A DNA stretch of 64,000 nt from Emcibacter sp. (GTDB lineage Bacteria; Pseudomonadota; Alphaproteobacteria; Sphingomonadales; Emcibacteraceae). The notes under the pieces are model-generated. The model did no database searches. It was not told where the DNA came from and worked only from the letters and a program-made list of their open reading frames with translations. Position numbers and translations under genes: made by a program. How positions within the stretch are numbered: the first letter of the stretch is position 1; every line of letters begins with the position of its first letter. The stretch covers positions 1-64,000 of the forward strand of contig JAKIUQ010000004.1 of the NCBI GenBank assembly GCA_021647465.1, given 5' to 3'. Positions 35,507 through 43,927 of the stretch are shown piece by piece.

Positions 35507-36082
35507 ATGGTTAAATTAACAAAGATTTATACGCGCGGCGGCGACAAGGGCCAGACGTCATTAACCGACGGCAGCCGGCAACCCAAATATGCCCCGCGCA
35601 TCGAAGCTTACGGCACCATTGATGAGGCCAACGCGGCTTATGGTCTTGCGCGGCTTCATACCACGGGCCAAAATACGGCGCAGCATGATGATATGCTGCT
35701 TCGCATTCAGAATGACCTGTTTGACGCAGGCGCTGATGTGTCAACGCCTTTCGGATCCGTTAAAGCCGAATATGAATTAAGGATAGTTGACACGCAGGTC
35801 TTGCGCCTTGAGCAGGAAATCGATCAAATGAATGAGGATTTAGCCCCGTTAAATTCCTTCACACTGCCCGGCGGCAGCGCGGCGGCGGCCTATCTTCACC
35901 TTTGCAGAACCATCGTGCGGCGTGCTGAACGGTTATTGGTTAATGTTGCCGAGACAGAGGAGATTAATCCCGTTGTCATTCGGTATCTCAACCGCCTGTC
36001 CGACCACGCCTTTGTCATGAGCCGCGCGCTCAATAATAATGGCGCGGATGATATCTTATGGCTTCCCGGCGCCAACCGTTAA
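35507..36082 (+). CDS. pduO: Cob(I)yrinic acid a,c-diamide adenosyltransferase, PduO type
   Basis: A 191-residue PduO/MMAB-type ATP:cob(I)alamin adenosyltransferase. The N-terminal ATP-binding motif is YTRGGDKGQTSLTDG, followed by the family signatures AYGTIDEANAAYGLAR and VRRAERLLVNV ... IRYLNRLSDHAFVMSR. It makes adenosylcobalamin, the cofactor of the mutase encoded at 27395-29419. The ATG at 35507 gives the exact family N-terminus; 23 further upstream residues in the same frame are not part of it. The end overlaps the convergent NnrS gene by 27 bases. Confidence 0.95.
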   Translation: MVKLTKIYTRGGDKGQTSLTDGSRQPKYAPRIEAYGTIDEANAAYGLARLHTTGQNTAQHDDMLLRIQNDLFDAGADVSTPFGSVKAEYELRIVDTQVLRLEQEIDQMNEDLAPLNSFTLPGGSAAAAYLHLCRTIVRRAERLLVNVAETEEINPVVIRYLNRLSDHAFVMSRALNNNGADDILWLPGANR

Positions 36083-37288
36083 AGCCTTTCTGGGCAAGCT
36101 GGGGGAAAGCAGGAAGGCCCCGTGAAAAATCAGGTAAAGCAAGAAAGACCCCCACCAGATTAATGCCGAAACGAGCAACCAGTCCCCCGGCAGCAGGCCC
36201 AATGCGACCGCCACCCTTACAATCGCCGCTAAAAACATCATCGCAAATGCGGCAATCATGGCCTTTGCCGGCACGAGTCGCCGCCCCGTATGGCGCAGCG
36301 CAACCCGCGTAATCAAGGATAGCATCATCATGCTTAACGCCCCGACGGTAAAAGCATGCAGCCAGACATTCGGGGATATTTCCGGCATAAATTCTGCCAT
36401 GCCGAACAAAATCAATGCGGCGATGAACCATAAATATGACAGATGCATGATCAAAATCAGGGGCTCATCAAGGATACGCAGGATTCGCCAGCGCAGGAAA
36501 CGCAAGAACTGAACGGCGGCGGCAATGAAAGCCAGTCCGGCCGAAAGAATGCCAGAGACATCGGCCAAAGCACCATAAATAAACAATCCAAGCGAAATTG
36601 CCGAGGCATATTCGAGCGGCACGTTGTGACGAAGCGCGGCCTGTCCTTTTTGCTTCAAGGCATTTTGGGTAAAAACAGTGGTCAAAAACCCGCCGGCAAT
36701 GATAAATTTAACCACGATCCCCATGAGCCCAAGGCGAATGCCCCATGACGCCCACACCATATCCCCGCCCATCAGCGCCAAATGAAACACCATATTGCCG
36801 GTAAAGAGCAAAAGCAATATGGGGATCAGCAGCAGAAAATACTTGTTTTCTGCCCGAAGCAAGCCGGGCAGAACCATTATCATGGCCACTAAAAACAGGC
36901 TGCAGTCGAGCGCCATCACCATATAAGGCAGCATCCATCCGCCGCTATAGACTGCAACCCGGCCCAAAAACCATAACCCCACCAATAAGGCAAGCCGCCC
37001 CCGATCAATTTCTGTCGTCCCGGCCCAGCCCGGCAAGGCCGTTAAGACAAAGCCCGCAACCACGGCCCCGGAAAATCCAAAAACCATTTCATGACCATGC
37101 CAAAGTGCCATATCATATCCCGCAGGCGGAAAATCCATACCCCCAAATGTCGTCAAAACCCAAACCGCCATAATCCCCAGGCCATAAACCACCCCAACCA
37201 GATAAAAAGGCCGAAAAGCACTGCTCCATATAGCCCCGGAAAATAAACCGGCCTGGGATTGAGGCTTGGGTTGGGGCTGTTGGTTCAT
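36056..37288 (-). CDS. nnrS: NnrS family membrane protein
   Basis: A 410-residue protein with about twelve transmembrane helices. The NnrS signatures are visible: SAFRPFYLVGVVYG near the N-terminus, LWHGHEMVFGFSGAVVAGFVLTALPGW (about 60-85), and HAFTVGALSMMMLSLITRVALRHTGR toward the C-terminus. NnrS is a haem-copper protein linked to nitric oxide stress and denitrification; no nitrite or NO reductase genes are nearby. The ATG at 37288 is preferred over a TTG at 37297. Its 3' end overlaps the adenosyltransferase gene. Confidence 0.93.
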   Translation of the reverse strand: MNQQPQPKPQSQAGLFSGAIWSSAFRPFYLVGVVYGLGIMAVWVLTTFGGMDFPPAGYDMALWHGHEMVFGFSGAVVAGFVLTALPGWAGTTEIDRGRLALLVGLWFLGRVAVYSGGWMLPYMVMALDCSLFLVAMIMVLPGLLRAENKYFLLLIPILLLLFTGNMVFHLALMGGDMVWASWGIRLGLMGIVVKFIIAGGFLTTVFTQNALKQKGQAALRHNVPLEYASAISLGLFIYGALADVSGILSAGLAFIAAAVQFLRFLRWRILRILDEPLILIMHLSYLWFIAALILFGMAEFMPEISPNVWLHAFTVGALSMMMLSLITRVALRHTGRRLVPAKAMIAAFAMMFLAAIVRVAVALGLLPGDWLLVSALIWWGSFLLYLIFHGAFLLSPSLPRKALTVGAGKP

Positions 37289-37364
37289 AATCGGCAAACT
37301 TTCATTATTTAGTCTTTAAGTTATAACTTGGCGTTTTTGCTATTTCGAGGATTAATATTTCTGT

Positions 37365-37370
37365 TATACT
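37365..37370 (+). promoter_or_regulatory. -10 element TATACT, possible leaderless transcript
   Basis: TATACT at 37365-37370 ends six bases before the ATG at 37377, so transcription would start at or next to the start codon. No Shine-Dalgarno sequence precedes the ATG. A weak TTTCGA -35 candidate lies 16 nt upstream. Confidence 0.4.
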
Positions 37371-37376
37371 GCGCGG

Positions 37377-39197
37377 ATGTTAAACGATATTCAACAAAAA
37401 CTGCAAGAATCACTTTCGCTGCATCAATCAGGTCATACGGATGGTGCCATCGAAATATGCAAGAATATTTTGACCCAGTCTCCTGCGGAACCCAACACGC
37501 TGCAACTGCTGGGGGCCTTTATGAAGGCAAAGGGAGATTTTAAAGCGGCGGAGAAATTTTTGCGGGCCTCGCTCAAGGAAAATGCCCGCCAGCCCCATGT
37601 ATATAATAATTTAGGCAATCTTTATTACGAACTTGATAATTTGCAAGAGGCCATAGAGTCCTACAAAAAGGCCACAAACCTAAAGGAAGATTATGCCGAC
37701 GCCTGGTTTAACTGGGCCATCGCACTGGAGAAACAGGAAAAGCCGGACGAAGGTATGGCACATGTCAAAAAGGCCCTTAAATATAACCCTAAACAGGCAA
37801 AATACCATAATCTTCTGGGACTTTTTTATAAACATAAGAAAGATTATTCCGGCGCGATAAAAGCGTTCGAAACAGCAATCAAAATTCAACCGAACTATTT
37901 AAAAGCTATCCATAATCTGGGGACGGCTTACCGGGAGAATGAACAATATGAGGATGCGAAAAACTGTTTCAACTTCGTATTGAATAACAAACCGGATCAG
38001 GTGGAAACATGGGAAGCCCTGGGCTCGCTTCATCAAAATACCGAAGATTTTGACCGGTCAATTGTGGCGTATCACAAACTATTGGCTCTGGAGCCGCAAA
38101 ACCTGAAAATTCATCGGGTCTTGAATAACATGATGTGGGAAACCGGACGTCATGACGGCTTTCTGAATTCTTATGTTTTTGCGATACAAAGCCACCCGGA
38201 AAGCCAGTCTCTTGTCGCGGCTTATGCCGACGAACTGGCCATCAGCGGGGCGCAGGACCAAGCCATTGAGGTGGTTGAAGAGGCCATAAAAAGACAAGGA
38301 AGCCATCCTGAATTATTCCACCGTCTGGCCCAGTTAAGGTTAAAGTCCGGTGATTTGGAAAAGGCCCGGCATCTGATGGAGAAAACCCTTGAAATCGTCA
38401 CGGATAATGATGAATATTATACGGATTTTGCCGAGTTGTTGCTCGAAGAAGGTGACTATGATTATGCTCTGGAGCAAATTGCCCTCGCCGAAAAAATCAA
38501 TCCCGACTTTCAAAAGGCCTGGTCCATACGCGGGGACTGCTGGCGTTTGAAGGGGGACGAAAGATATCACTGGCTCTGCGATTATGAAAATCTTGTCCAG
38601 CCAATGGAAATTAAAGTGCCGGATGGTTTTGCAAATCTTGATGACTTTAATCAGGCGTTGGCGCAGGAACTTACCAAGCTTCATATTACAGATGTGAACC
38701 CAAGGGATCAGACATTAATTGGCGGCACACAAACCATTGGCGATCTTTACCTTAACCATAGTCCGGTCATACAAAAATTAAGAATAGCCGTTCTGGACGC
38801 CGCACAACGTTATATAAATGCCTTGCCAGATGATGAAACCCATCCTCATCTTCGGCGGAAAACAGATATGATAAGATTTTCCGGCGCATGGTCTGTCAGA
38901 CTCAAAAGCAACGGGTTTCATGTCAACCATTATCATTCCAAAGGCTGGATAAGCGGGCCTTATTACGTCAAGCTTCCCAAAGAAGTCAATGAAAGTACAG
39001 CAGATGGTGAAAAACCCGGATGGGTGAATTTCGGGGCCAGCTGTTATGGGCCGGAGATGAGCAAAAAGCCTGAAAGAATAATAAAACCGCAAGCGGGCCT
39101 GCAGGTATTTTTCCCGTCCTATATGTGGCATGGCACCAATGCCTTTCAATCCGAAGATATTCGCATGACAGCGCCCTGCGATATCGTCCCCCTTTGA
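37377..39197 (+). CDS. TPR-repeat protein with C-terminal 2OG-Fe(II) oxygenase domain
   Basis: A 606-residue protein. The N-terminal two thirds (about 1-385) consist of about ten TPR repeats, recognised by the GxxxxAxxxYxxAxxxxP pattern (NNLGNLYYELDNLQEAIESY, NLLGLFYKHKKDYSGAIKAF). The C-terminal 200 residues form a putative 2-oxoglutarate oxygenase domain with iron ligands in SNGFHVNHYHSKGWISGPYYV and the distal His and Arg in FPSYMWHGTNAFQSEDIRMT. Bacterial proteins with this layout are annotated as 2OG-FeII_Oxy_5 members, function unknown; the TPRs presumably bind a protein substrate. It is a monocistronic gene, divergent from NnrS. Confidence 0.85.
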   Translation: MLNDIQQKLQESLSLHQSGHTDGAIEICKNILTQSPAEPNTLQLLGAFMKAKGDFKAAEKFLRASLKENARQPHVYNNLGNLYYELDNLQEAIESYKKATNLKEDYADAWFNWAIALEKQEKPDEGMAHVKKALKYNPKQAKYHNLLGLFYKHKKDYSGAIKAFETAIKIQPNYLKAIHNLGTAYRENEQYEDAKNCFNFVLNNKPDQVETWEALGSLHQNTEDFDRSIVAYHKLLALEPQNLKIHRVLNNMMWETGRHDGFLNSYVFAIQSHPESQSLVAAYADELAISGAQDQAIEVVEEAIKRQGSHPELFHRLAQLRLKSGDLEKARHLMEKTLEIVTDNDEYYTDFAELLLEEGDYDYALEQIALAEKINPDFQKAWSIRGDCWRLKGDERYHWLCDYENLVQPMEIKVPDGFANLDDFNQALAQELTKLHITDVNPRDQTLIGGTQTIGDLYLNHSPVIQKLRIAVLDAAQRYINALPDDETHPHLRRKTDMIRFSGAWSVRLKSNGFHVNHYHSKGWISGPYYVKLPKEVNESTADGEKPGWVNFGASCYGPEMSKKPERIIKPQAGLQVFFPSYMWHGTNAFQSEDIRMTAPCDIVPL

Positions 39198-39456
39198 ATC
39201 GCCTTGAGTTTATCTTTTGGCATTGATTTATTCCCCCATTATTTCACAGAATATTTCACAGGAATTTTTGATCCGCCATACATTTAGCCAGCCAGAGTGA
39301 AATTGATTCGCCCCTATCGCAAGATTATTCCTCTCAGCCAACAAAAGAGGAAATATAATTTCAAGAAAATATTTCTGCTTTATGAAAATTTACGCTGCGC
39401 ATGGTCTATCTGATGAATATAAACATTATTTTAGTCCGAATAAATGGTATTTTTTT

Positions 39457-39497
39457 ACCTGTTAATCAAAATTTTATTTTGTTACAGGTCTTTTTTT
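39457..39497 (+). terminator. Rho-independent terminator 260 nt after the TPR gene
   Basis: ACCTGT (39457-39462) pairs with ACAGGT (39484-39489); inside, CAAAAT pairs with ATTTTG around TTT. C and seven Ts follow. It would end the TPR/oxygenase transcript after a long 3' region, or end a short RNA made from 39198-39490. Confidence 0.65.
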
Positions 39498-39798
39498 ACT
39501 CATAAATAACCCAAAAGTGACCTGTGACATAAATGCACGCCCCTCCTGTGATATAAATGCCACAGTCGCGTTATTAAAGAAATTGACCCCGATTCTGACT
39601 GGTGATAGTTTCACTTGGTTATTTATATGTTCATATTGTGTGGGCCCGTTTGGGCTGGAACAGATAAGTGATGTACAAATTGGTTTTTTACTGAAGATAA
39701 AAAATCACCAATATAAATTGTACTTTAAATATAGAATGGGACGGAAATTGCAGCATAAGATCATAAAGGAGGCCTGCTTAAACCAGCTGTTTTTTACA

Positions 39799-39820
39799 CC
39801 ACTTTATAAATATAAAGTGG
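39799..39820. promoter_or_regulatory. 10-bp inverted repeat upstream of the TonB receptor
   Basis: CCACTTTATA and TATAAAGTGG are exact inverted copies separated by AA. The repeat lies 71 nt before the receptor start. It could be an operator covering the promoter (TATAAA is itself -10-like) or a 5' leader hairpin. Confidence 0.4.
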
Positions 39821-39890
39821 CAATGATTGTGAGCCAAAAGATAAAAACAGAACTGTCCCACAATTTTTTAACATCTACGGAGGAATTAAT

Positions 39891-42824
39891 ATGAAGAGCG
39901 AATTTACCTCGCGTCTCAAATATGGTGTGTCAGCATTTGCTATCGCCGCCATGCTACCCCTAAGTATCCAGGCATCCTACGCTGCCGAAGACGCCGCAGC
40001 AGAAGAAGACCTAATACTGGAAGAAGTAACTGTCACAGGGTCACGCATTAAGCGTAAAGACCTGACATCCGCAAGCCCTATTGCCGTTGTTAATGCCGAC
40101 GAATTTAAATTTTCCGGAACCATTAACGTTGAGCAGGTTCTTAATGCTCTGCCACAAACCGTTCCCGGATTAACCGGCAATTCCAACAACCCCGGTAATG
40201 GTACCGCAACTGTTGACTTGCGCGGCCTTGGTGCAAGCCGTACTCTGGTTCTGGTAAATGGCAAGCGGTACCTGCAAAGCTCGCAGGGCAACACCGTTGA
40301 CCTGAACACCATTCCATCCGCCCTGATCAAACAGGTTGAGGTTCTGACCGGCGGCGCTTCCGCTGTGTATGGTTCCGACGCCCTTGCTGGTGTTGTCAAC
40401 TTCGTATTGATTGATGATTTTGAAGGTGTTGAACTGAACGCCCAATATGGTACCTCCTCCAAAGGTGACGCAAGTAAATGGAATGTGGATGCCACAATCG
40501 GCGGAAACTTTGCTGATGGACGCGGTAATGTAGTTCTGCATACCAGTTTCGCCCGTCGTGAAGCAACTTTTGCCGACGCCCGTGATTTCTCATTCCTCGC
40601 CTTGGGCGACAGCTGTATTGAACCAGGGACTCAGGATCCAAACTTCGGTAATTCCACCCCAGCTCCACTTATAGACCCTGCTCTTGGGTTAAGTGCCGCC
40701 AACTGTTCAACTGGCACTATCGGCTATGTAAAGTCAGGTAGTTCTGGCATTCCCGGAACGCGCGTATTTGGCGTAGGCGCTATTGGTCGTTTTGGTCCCA
40801 ATGGCGAAGCACTGCCTTGGGATGATGTCAATGACCGCTTCAATTATGCCCCGGATAACTTCATCCAGCTGCCACAAGATCGCTGGCTGGTTTCTGCTCA
40901 GGCACATTATGACATTAACGACAATATCACTTTCTATTCCAGTGCAATCTTCACACAAAACCGCAGTGATACCGAACTGGCCCCAACACCTGCCTTCCTT
41001 GGTGGTTTGGAAGTAGATGTTGACAGCCCGTTTTTTGCGGCTGATACGCAGGCTATTCTGGCCGGTCTTGACACAGATGGTGATGGTTTCTTCGCTCTGC
41101 CATTCATTGGCCGCCGGATGGTTGAAAATGGTTCCCGTCAGGGCATCAACACCCGCAACGGTTACCAGATCACAACCGGCTTTAAAGGTGACATTGACGA
41201 TAATTGGTCATATGACACCTATTACAGCTATGCTCGTGTGGACCGTACCCAACTGCTAAATAATGATGTGTCTGATTCACGTTTCCGTCAATCTTTGCGT
41301 ACTGAACTTAATGATGACGGCGTACTGGTTTGTACGGACACATCAGGTGGTTGCGTGCCGATGAATATCTTCGGTGAAGGCAATATTTCACAGGCTGCCG
41401 TTGACTTCGTCAATGTGGGCGCTGCCAATGTAACCAACATTACCCAGCAGGTTCTCGCAGGTAACGTTACAGGTACTCTGGGTGACTTGGGTGCCGGTGA
41501 TATCGGCCTTTCCGTTGGTGCAGAATATCGCGCTGACTCAAGCAGCTTCCGTCCTGATGAATTCCTGTCAGCAGGTGATGTTCTTGGCTTTAACGCTGGT
41601 CAACCAACCATTGGTTCATATGATGTCTATGATATCTATGCCGAGGTCTTTGTCCCATTACTGGCCGATGTTGAATTTGCCGAATCATTGAACTTTACCG
41701 GTGCGGCGCGTTATTCCGATTATTCCACTGCGGGCGGTGTATGGGCCTATGCGGCAGGACTTGACTGGACACCGGTTGAAGGCCTTATGGTTCGCGGTCA
41801 GTACCAGCGTGCGGTACGCGCGCCGAATGTTTCGGAACTCTTCCTGGGCTCAGCCAATGGCTTCCCACGGGCGGATGACCCTTGTGCTTCCAATCATGTT
41901 GCCGATTTTGGCGGTGCTGCCGCAATCGCAGCTATTTGTGAAGCAACAGGTGTCCCAGCTGGTCAGACTGGCCTCTTTGCACAGTCCAATACCCAGATCG
42001 AAGGTATCTTCGGTGGCAACCCTGACCTGTTTGAGGAAACTTCAGACACCTATACTATTGGTGCGGTTATTCAGCCGGCACAGATTGAGAATTTCTCAAT
42101 AACCATCGATTATTACAACATCAAAATTGCTGATGTTATTGGTGTCTTTGGAGGCGGCGTGAATAACATTCTCAAAGGCTGTTATACCAAACTGGACGCA
42201 AGCAATCCTTTATGTCAAGCCATTACCCGTCGTTCTGATGGTAATGTTGATACTGTTTCTGCGCTGAATGCCAATAACGCCAAGCTGGAAACAGCAGGTA
42301 TTGACGTTCAAGTCAATTACAGTATCGACTTTGATTCCGGCCTGTTTGATAATGCTTCAACAATCAGCCTTAATTGGCTGGGCACATATGTCATCAATAA
42401 TGACTTCCTGCCTGATGATGATCCAGATACTGTATTCCTCAATTGTGGCGGTACTTTTGCCGGCGTTTGTGGAACACCTGATCCGGAATTCCGCTTCACC
42501 ACACGTATGACCTATGAAAGCGGTCCACTTTCCGCATCCATCAAATGGACATATCTCGGTGCAGTAGATCATGGTGATATTGTCAATGGCAGCGATCCTA
42601 TTATTGCGGATTTTGCCGTAGCGCGTCTGACAGCCAAAAACTACTTTGATCTGACAGCAAATTATGACATCACGGAGAGCTATTCCATATATGGTGGTAT
42701 CAATAATCTGCTGAACACAAAGCCACAATTCGTGGGTAGTAGCCAGCAGCAGGGCAACACATTCCCGAATGTGTATGATGTTATCGGCACTTACTTTTAC
42801 TTTGGTGCAACGGCTAAATTCTAG
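39891..42824 (+). CDS. TonB-dependent outer-membrane receptor
   Basis: A 977-residue TonB-dependent receptor with a signal peptide (about 1-31, ending IQASYAA), a TonB-box region (LILEEVTVTGSRIKRKDLTSASPI), a plug domain (about 45-165, LRGLGASRTLVLVNGKRY and QVEVLTGGASAVYGSDALAGVVN) and a long barrel ending in an aromatic residue (YFYFGATAKF). This VTGSRI subtype is common in marine and sphingomonad-like alphaproteobacteria and is often used for peptides, sugars or siderophores. The neighbours do not indicate a ligand. AGGAGG-like GGAGG before the ATG supports the start, and a strong terminator follows. Confidence 0.93.
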   Translation: MKSEFTSRLKYGVSAFAIAAMLPLSIQASYAAEDAAAEEDLILEEVTVTGSRIKRKDLTSASPIAVVNADEFKFSGTINVEQVLNALPQTVPGLTGNSNNPGNGTATVDLRGLGASRTLVLVNGKRYLQSSQGNTVDLNTIPSALIKQVEVLTGGASAVYGSDALAGVVNFVLIDDFEGVELNAQYGTSSKGDASKWNVDATIGGNFADGRGNVVLHTSFARREATFADARDFSFLALGDSCIEPGTQDPNFGNSTPAPLIDPALGLSAANCSTGTIGYVKSGSSGIPGTRVFGVGAIGRFGPNGEALPWDDVNDRFNYAPDNFIQLPQDRWLVSAQAHYDINDNITFYSSAIFTQNRSDTELAPTPAFLGGLEVDVDSPFFAADTQAILAGLDTDGDGFFALPFIGRRMVENGSRQGINTRNGYQITTGFKGDIDDNWSYDTYYSYARVDRTQLLNNDVSDSRFRQSLRTELNDDGVLVCTDTSGGCVPMNIFGEGNISQAAVDFVNVGAANVTNITQQVLAGNVTGTLGDLGAGDIGLSVGAEYRADSSSFRPDEFLSAGDVLGFNAGQPTIGSYDVYDIYAEVFVPLLADVEFAESLNFTGAARYSDYSTAGGVWAYAAGLDWTPVEGLMVRGQYQRAVRAPNVSELFLGSANGFPRADDPCASNHVADFGGAAAIAAICEATGVPAGQTGLFAQSNTQIEGIFGGNPDLFEETSDTYTIGAVIQPAQIENFSITIDYYNIKIADVIGVFGGGVNNILKGCYTKLDASNPLCQAITRRSDGNVDTVSALNANNAKLETAGIDVQVNYSIDFDSGLFDNASTISLNWLGTYVINNDFLPDDDPDTVFLNCGGTFAGVCGTPDPEFRFTTRMTYESGPLSASIKWTYLGAVDHGDIVNGSDPIIADFAVARLTAKNYFDLTANYDITESYSIYGGINNLLNTKPQFVGSSQQQGNTFPNVYDVIGTYFYFGATAKF

Positions 42825-42852
42825 GATTTAGTTAACATCAATCATAAAATAG

Positions 42853-42892
42853 AAACGGCGGCTATGAATTCCATAGCCGCCGTTTTTTTTAT
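42853..42892 (+). terminator. Rho-independent terminator of the TonB receptor
   Basis: AAACGGCGGCTATG (42853-42866) and CATAGCCGCCGTTT (42872-42885) are exact inverted copies with a 5-nt loop, followed by more Ts. A very strong terminator 29 nt after the stop. Confidence 0.95.
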
Positions 42893-42910
42893 AATTCACA
42901 CGGTTAAAAT

Positions 42911-43861
42911 TCACCGCTTCTTTAATTGAATATAATGCCCAAGCATCACATTTTCTTGCCCTATAGAAAATTTTTCTTCATGGATAAGTTCAAAATTTAA
43001 AGATTTTAATTGTACCAATAATTCTTCTAATTTCACCTCATCAAGGGCAGAACTCACAAGGTCGCGTAACAGGTCCCGCTGTTCTGATAGTCGGCGCCGA
43101 GCATTGTCAACCATTTCCAACACTTGCTGCGGGTGATATTTCCGGCTGAGTTTCATAATTTCCATCAATGAATTCTGCATGACCGGAATGATATTCATGG
43201 ATAACGGCGAAGGGTAGGATTCTGAAAGCCGAACCAGATTTTCCACATATTGATTGTAAATGCCGCCCTCTGCCTCTTTTCTTGACAACATAAGGGACAA
43301 TAAATCTTTACATTCCGTAAAAATGTCACTTTTCAGCAAATAGTCAGCTTCCTGCGCATTTTCATTATTTTGCGCGACAACGATACTATTGTGACTGTGA
43401 AGAATGGCACAGAATATCCCCCCCTTTCTCAATACCCGCACCATTTCGGGAATTGACCGGGCCATATCGCTATATTCAATAGCATATTGGGAGGTCACCA
43501 GATCAAAATAGCCCGCCTTAAAAGGCAAGTCTTCCGCCGCAACCCTTCCCTGAAAATTAACCTGATCCAAAATATCCTGCGCCGCCGGCACATCACGCAC
43601 CGGATCAATATCTGCCAGATCAACACCGTGAATTTCCCAGTCATATTCCTGCTCATTGGCATAAGTCACCGCAAGGGACGGCAACAGACCATTACCGGTG
43701 CCAATATCAAGGCTGGCAATATCATCGGGGAATTGCGCATAAATTCCCCTCCAGAAATCATTGATTTCCTGTTGTTTTTGCTTGTCCGAGGCCGAAACGC
43801 AGCTATGAAGCGCGCCTCTTTTCCAATAATTGTCCCAACCTCTGGTTTCTTTTGTGACCAT
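42911..43861 (-). CDS. Class I SAM-dependent methyltransferase
   Basis: A 316-residue methyltransferase. SAM motif I is SLDIGTGNGLLPSLAV (about 55-70), followed by an acidic residue in EIHGVDLAD and motif IV-like FDLVTSQYAIEY, then VRVLRKGGIFCAILHSHN. The long C-terminal part is helical and not recognised. The substrate is unknown. It lies 66 nt downstream of putA on the same strand, possibly in the same transcript. Confidence 0.85.
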   Translation of the reverse strand: MVTKETRGWDNYWKRGALHSCVSASDKQKQQEINDFWRGIYAQFPDDIASLDIGTGNGLLPSLAVTYANEQEYDWEIHGVDLADIDPVRDVPAAQDILDQVNFQGRVAAEDLPFKAGYFDLVTSQYAIEYSDMARSIPEMVRVLRKGGIFCAILHSHNSIVVAQNNENAQEADYLLKSDIFTECKDLLSLMLSRKEAEGGIYNQYVENLVRLSESYPSPLSMNIIPVMQNSLMEIMKLSRKYHPQQVLEMVDNARRRLSEQRDLLRDLVSSALDEVKLEELLVQLKSLNFELIHEEKFSIGQENVMLGHYIQLKKR

Positions 43862-43927
43862 GATAACTTCTCTAATACGTTACGGATATAATTTATAAAG
43901 CACTATTGTCCCATAGGAAACATTTGT

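Larger units (their letters stand above)
39198..39890. other. AT-rich 690-nt region before the second TonB receptor
   Basis: No gene is convincing here. Structures seen are a terminator at 39457-39497; a 16-nt direct repeat CCTGTGAYATAAATGC at 39521-39536 and 39545-39560; an AAGGAGG motif near 39765 without a following start codon; and an inverted repeat at 39799-39820. The receptor's promoter should lie between the terminator and 39890. Confidence 0.55.

Noticed and set aside
39517..39894. Open frame of 125 codons overlapping the second TonB receptor start by ATGA
   Set aside because: No ribosome site, composition unlike a protein, and it runs through direct repeats and the palindrome; the overlap looks accidental.
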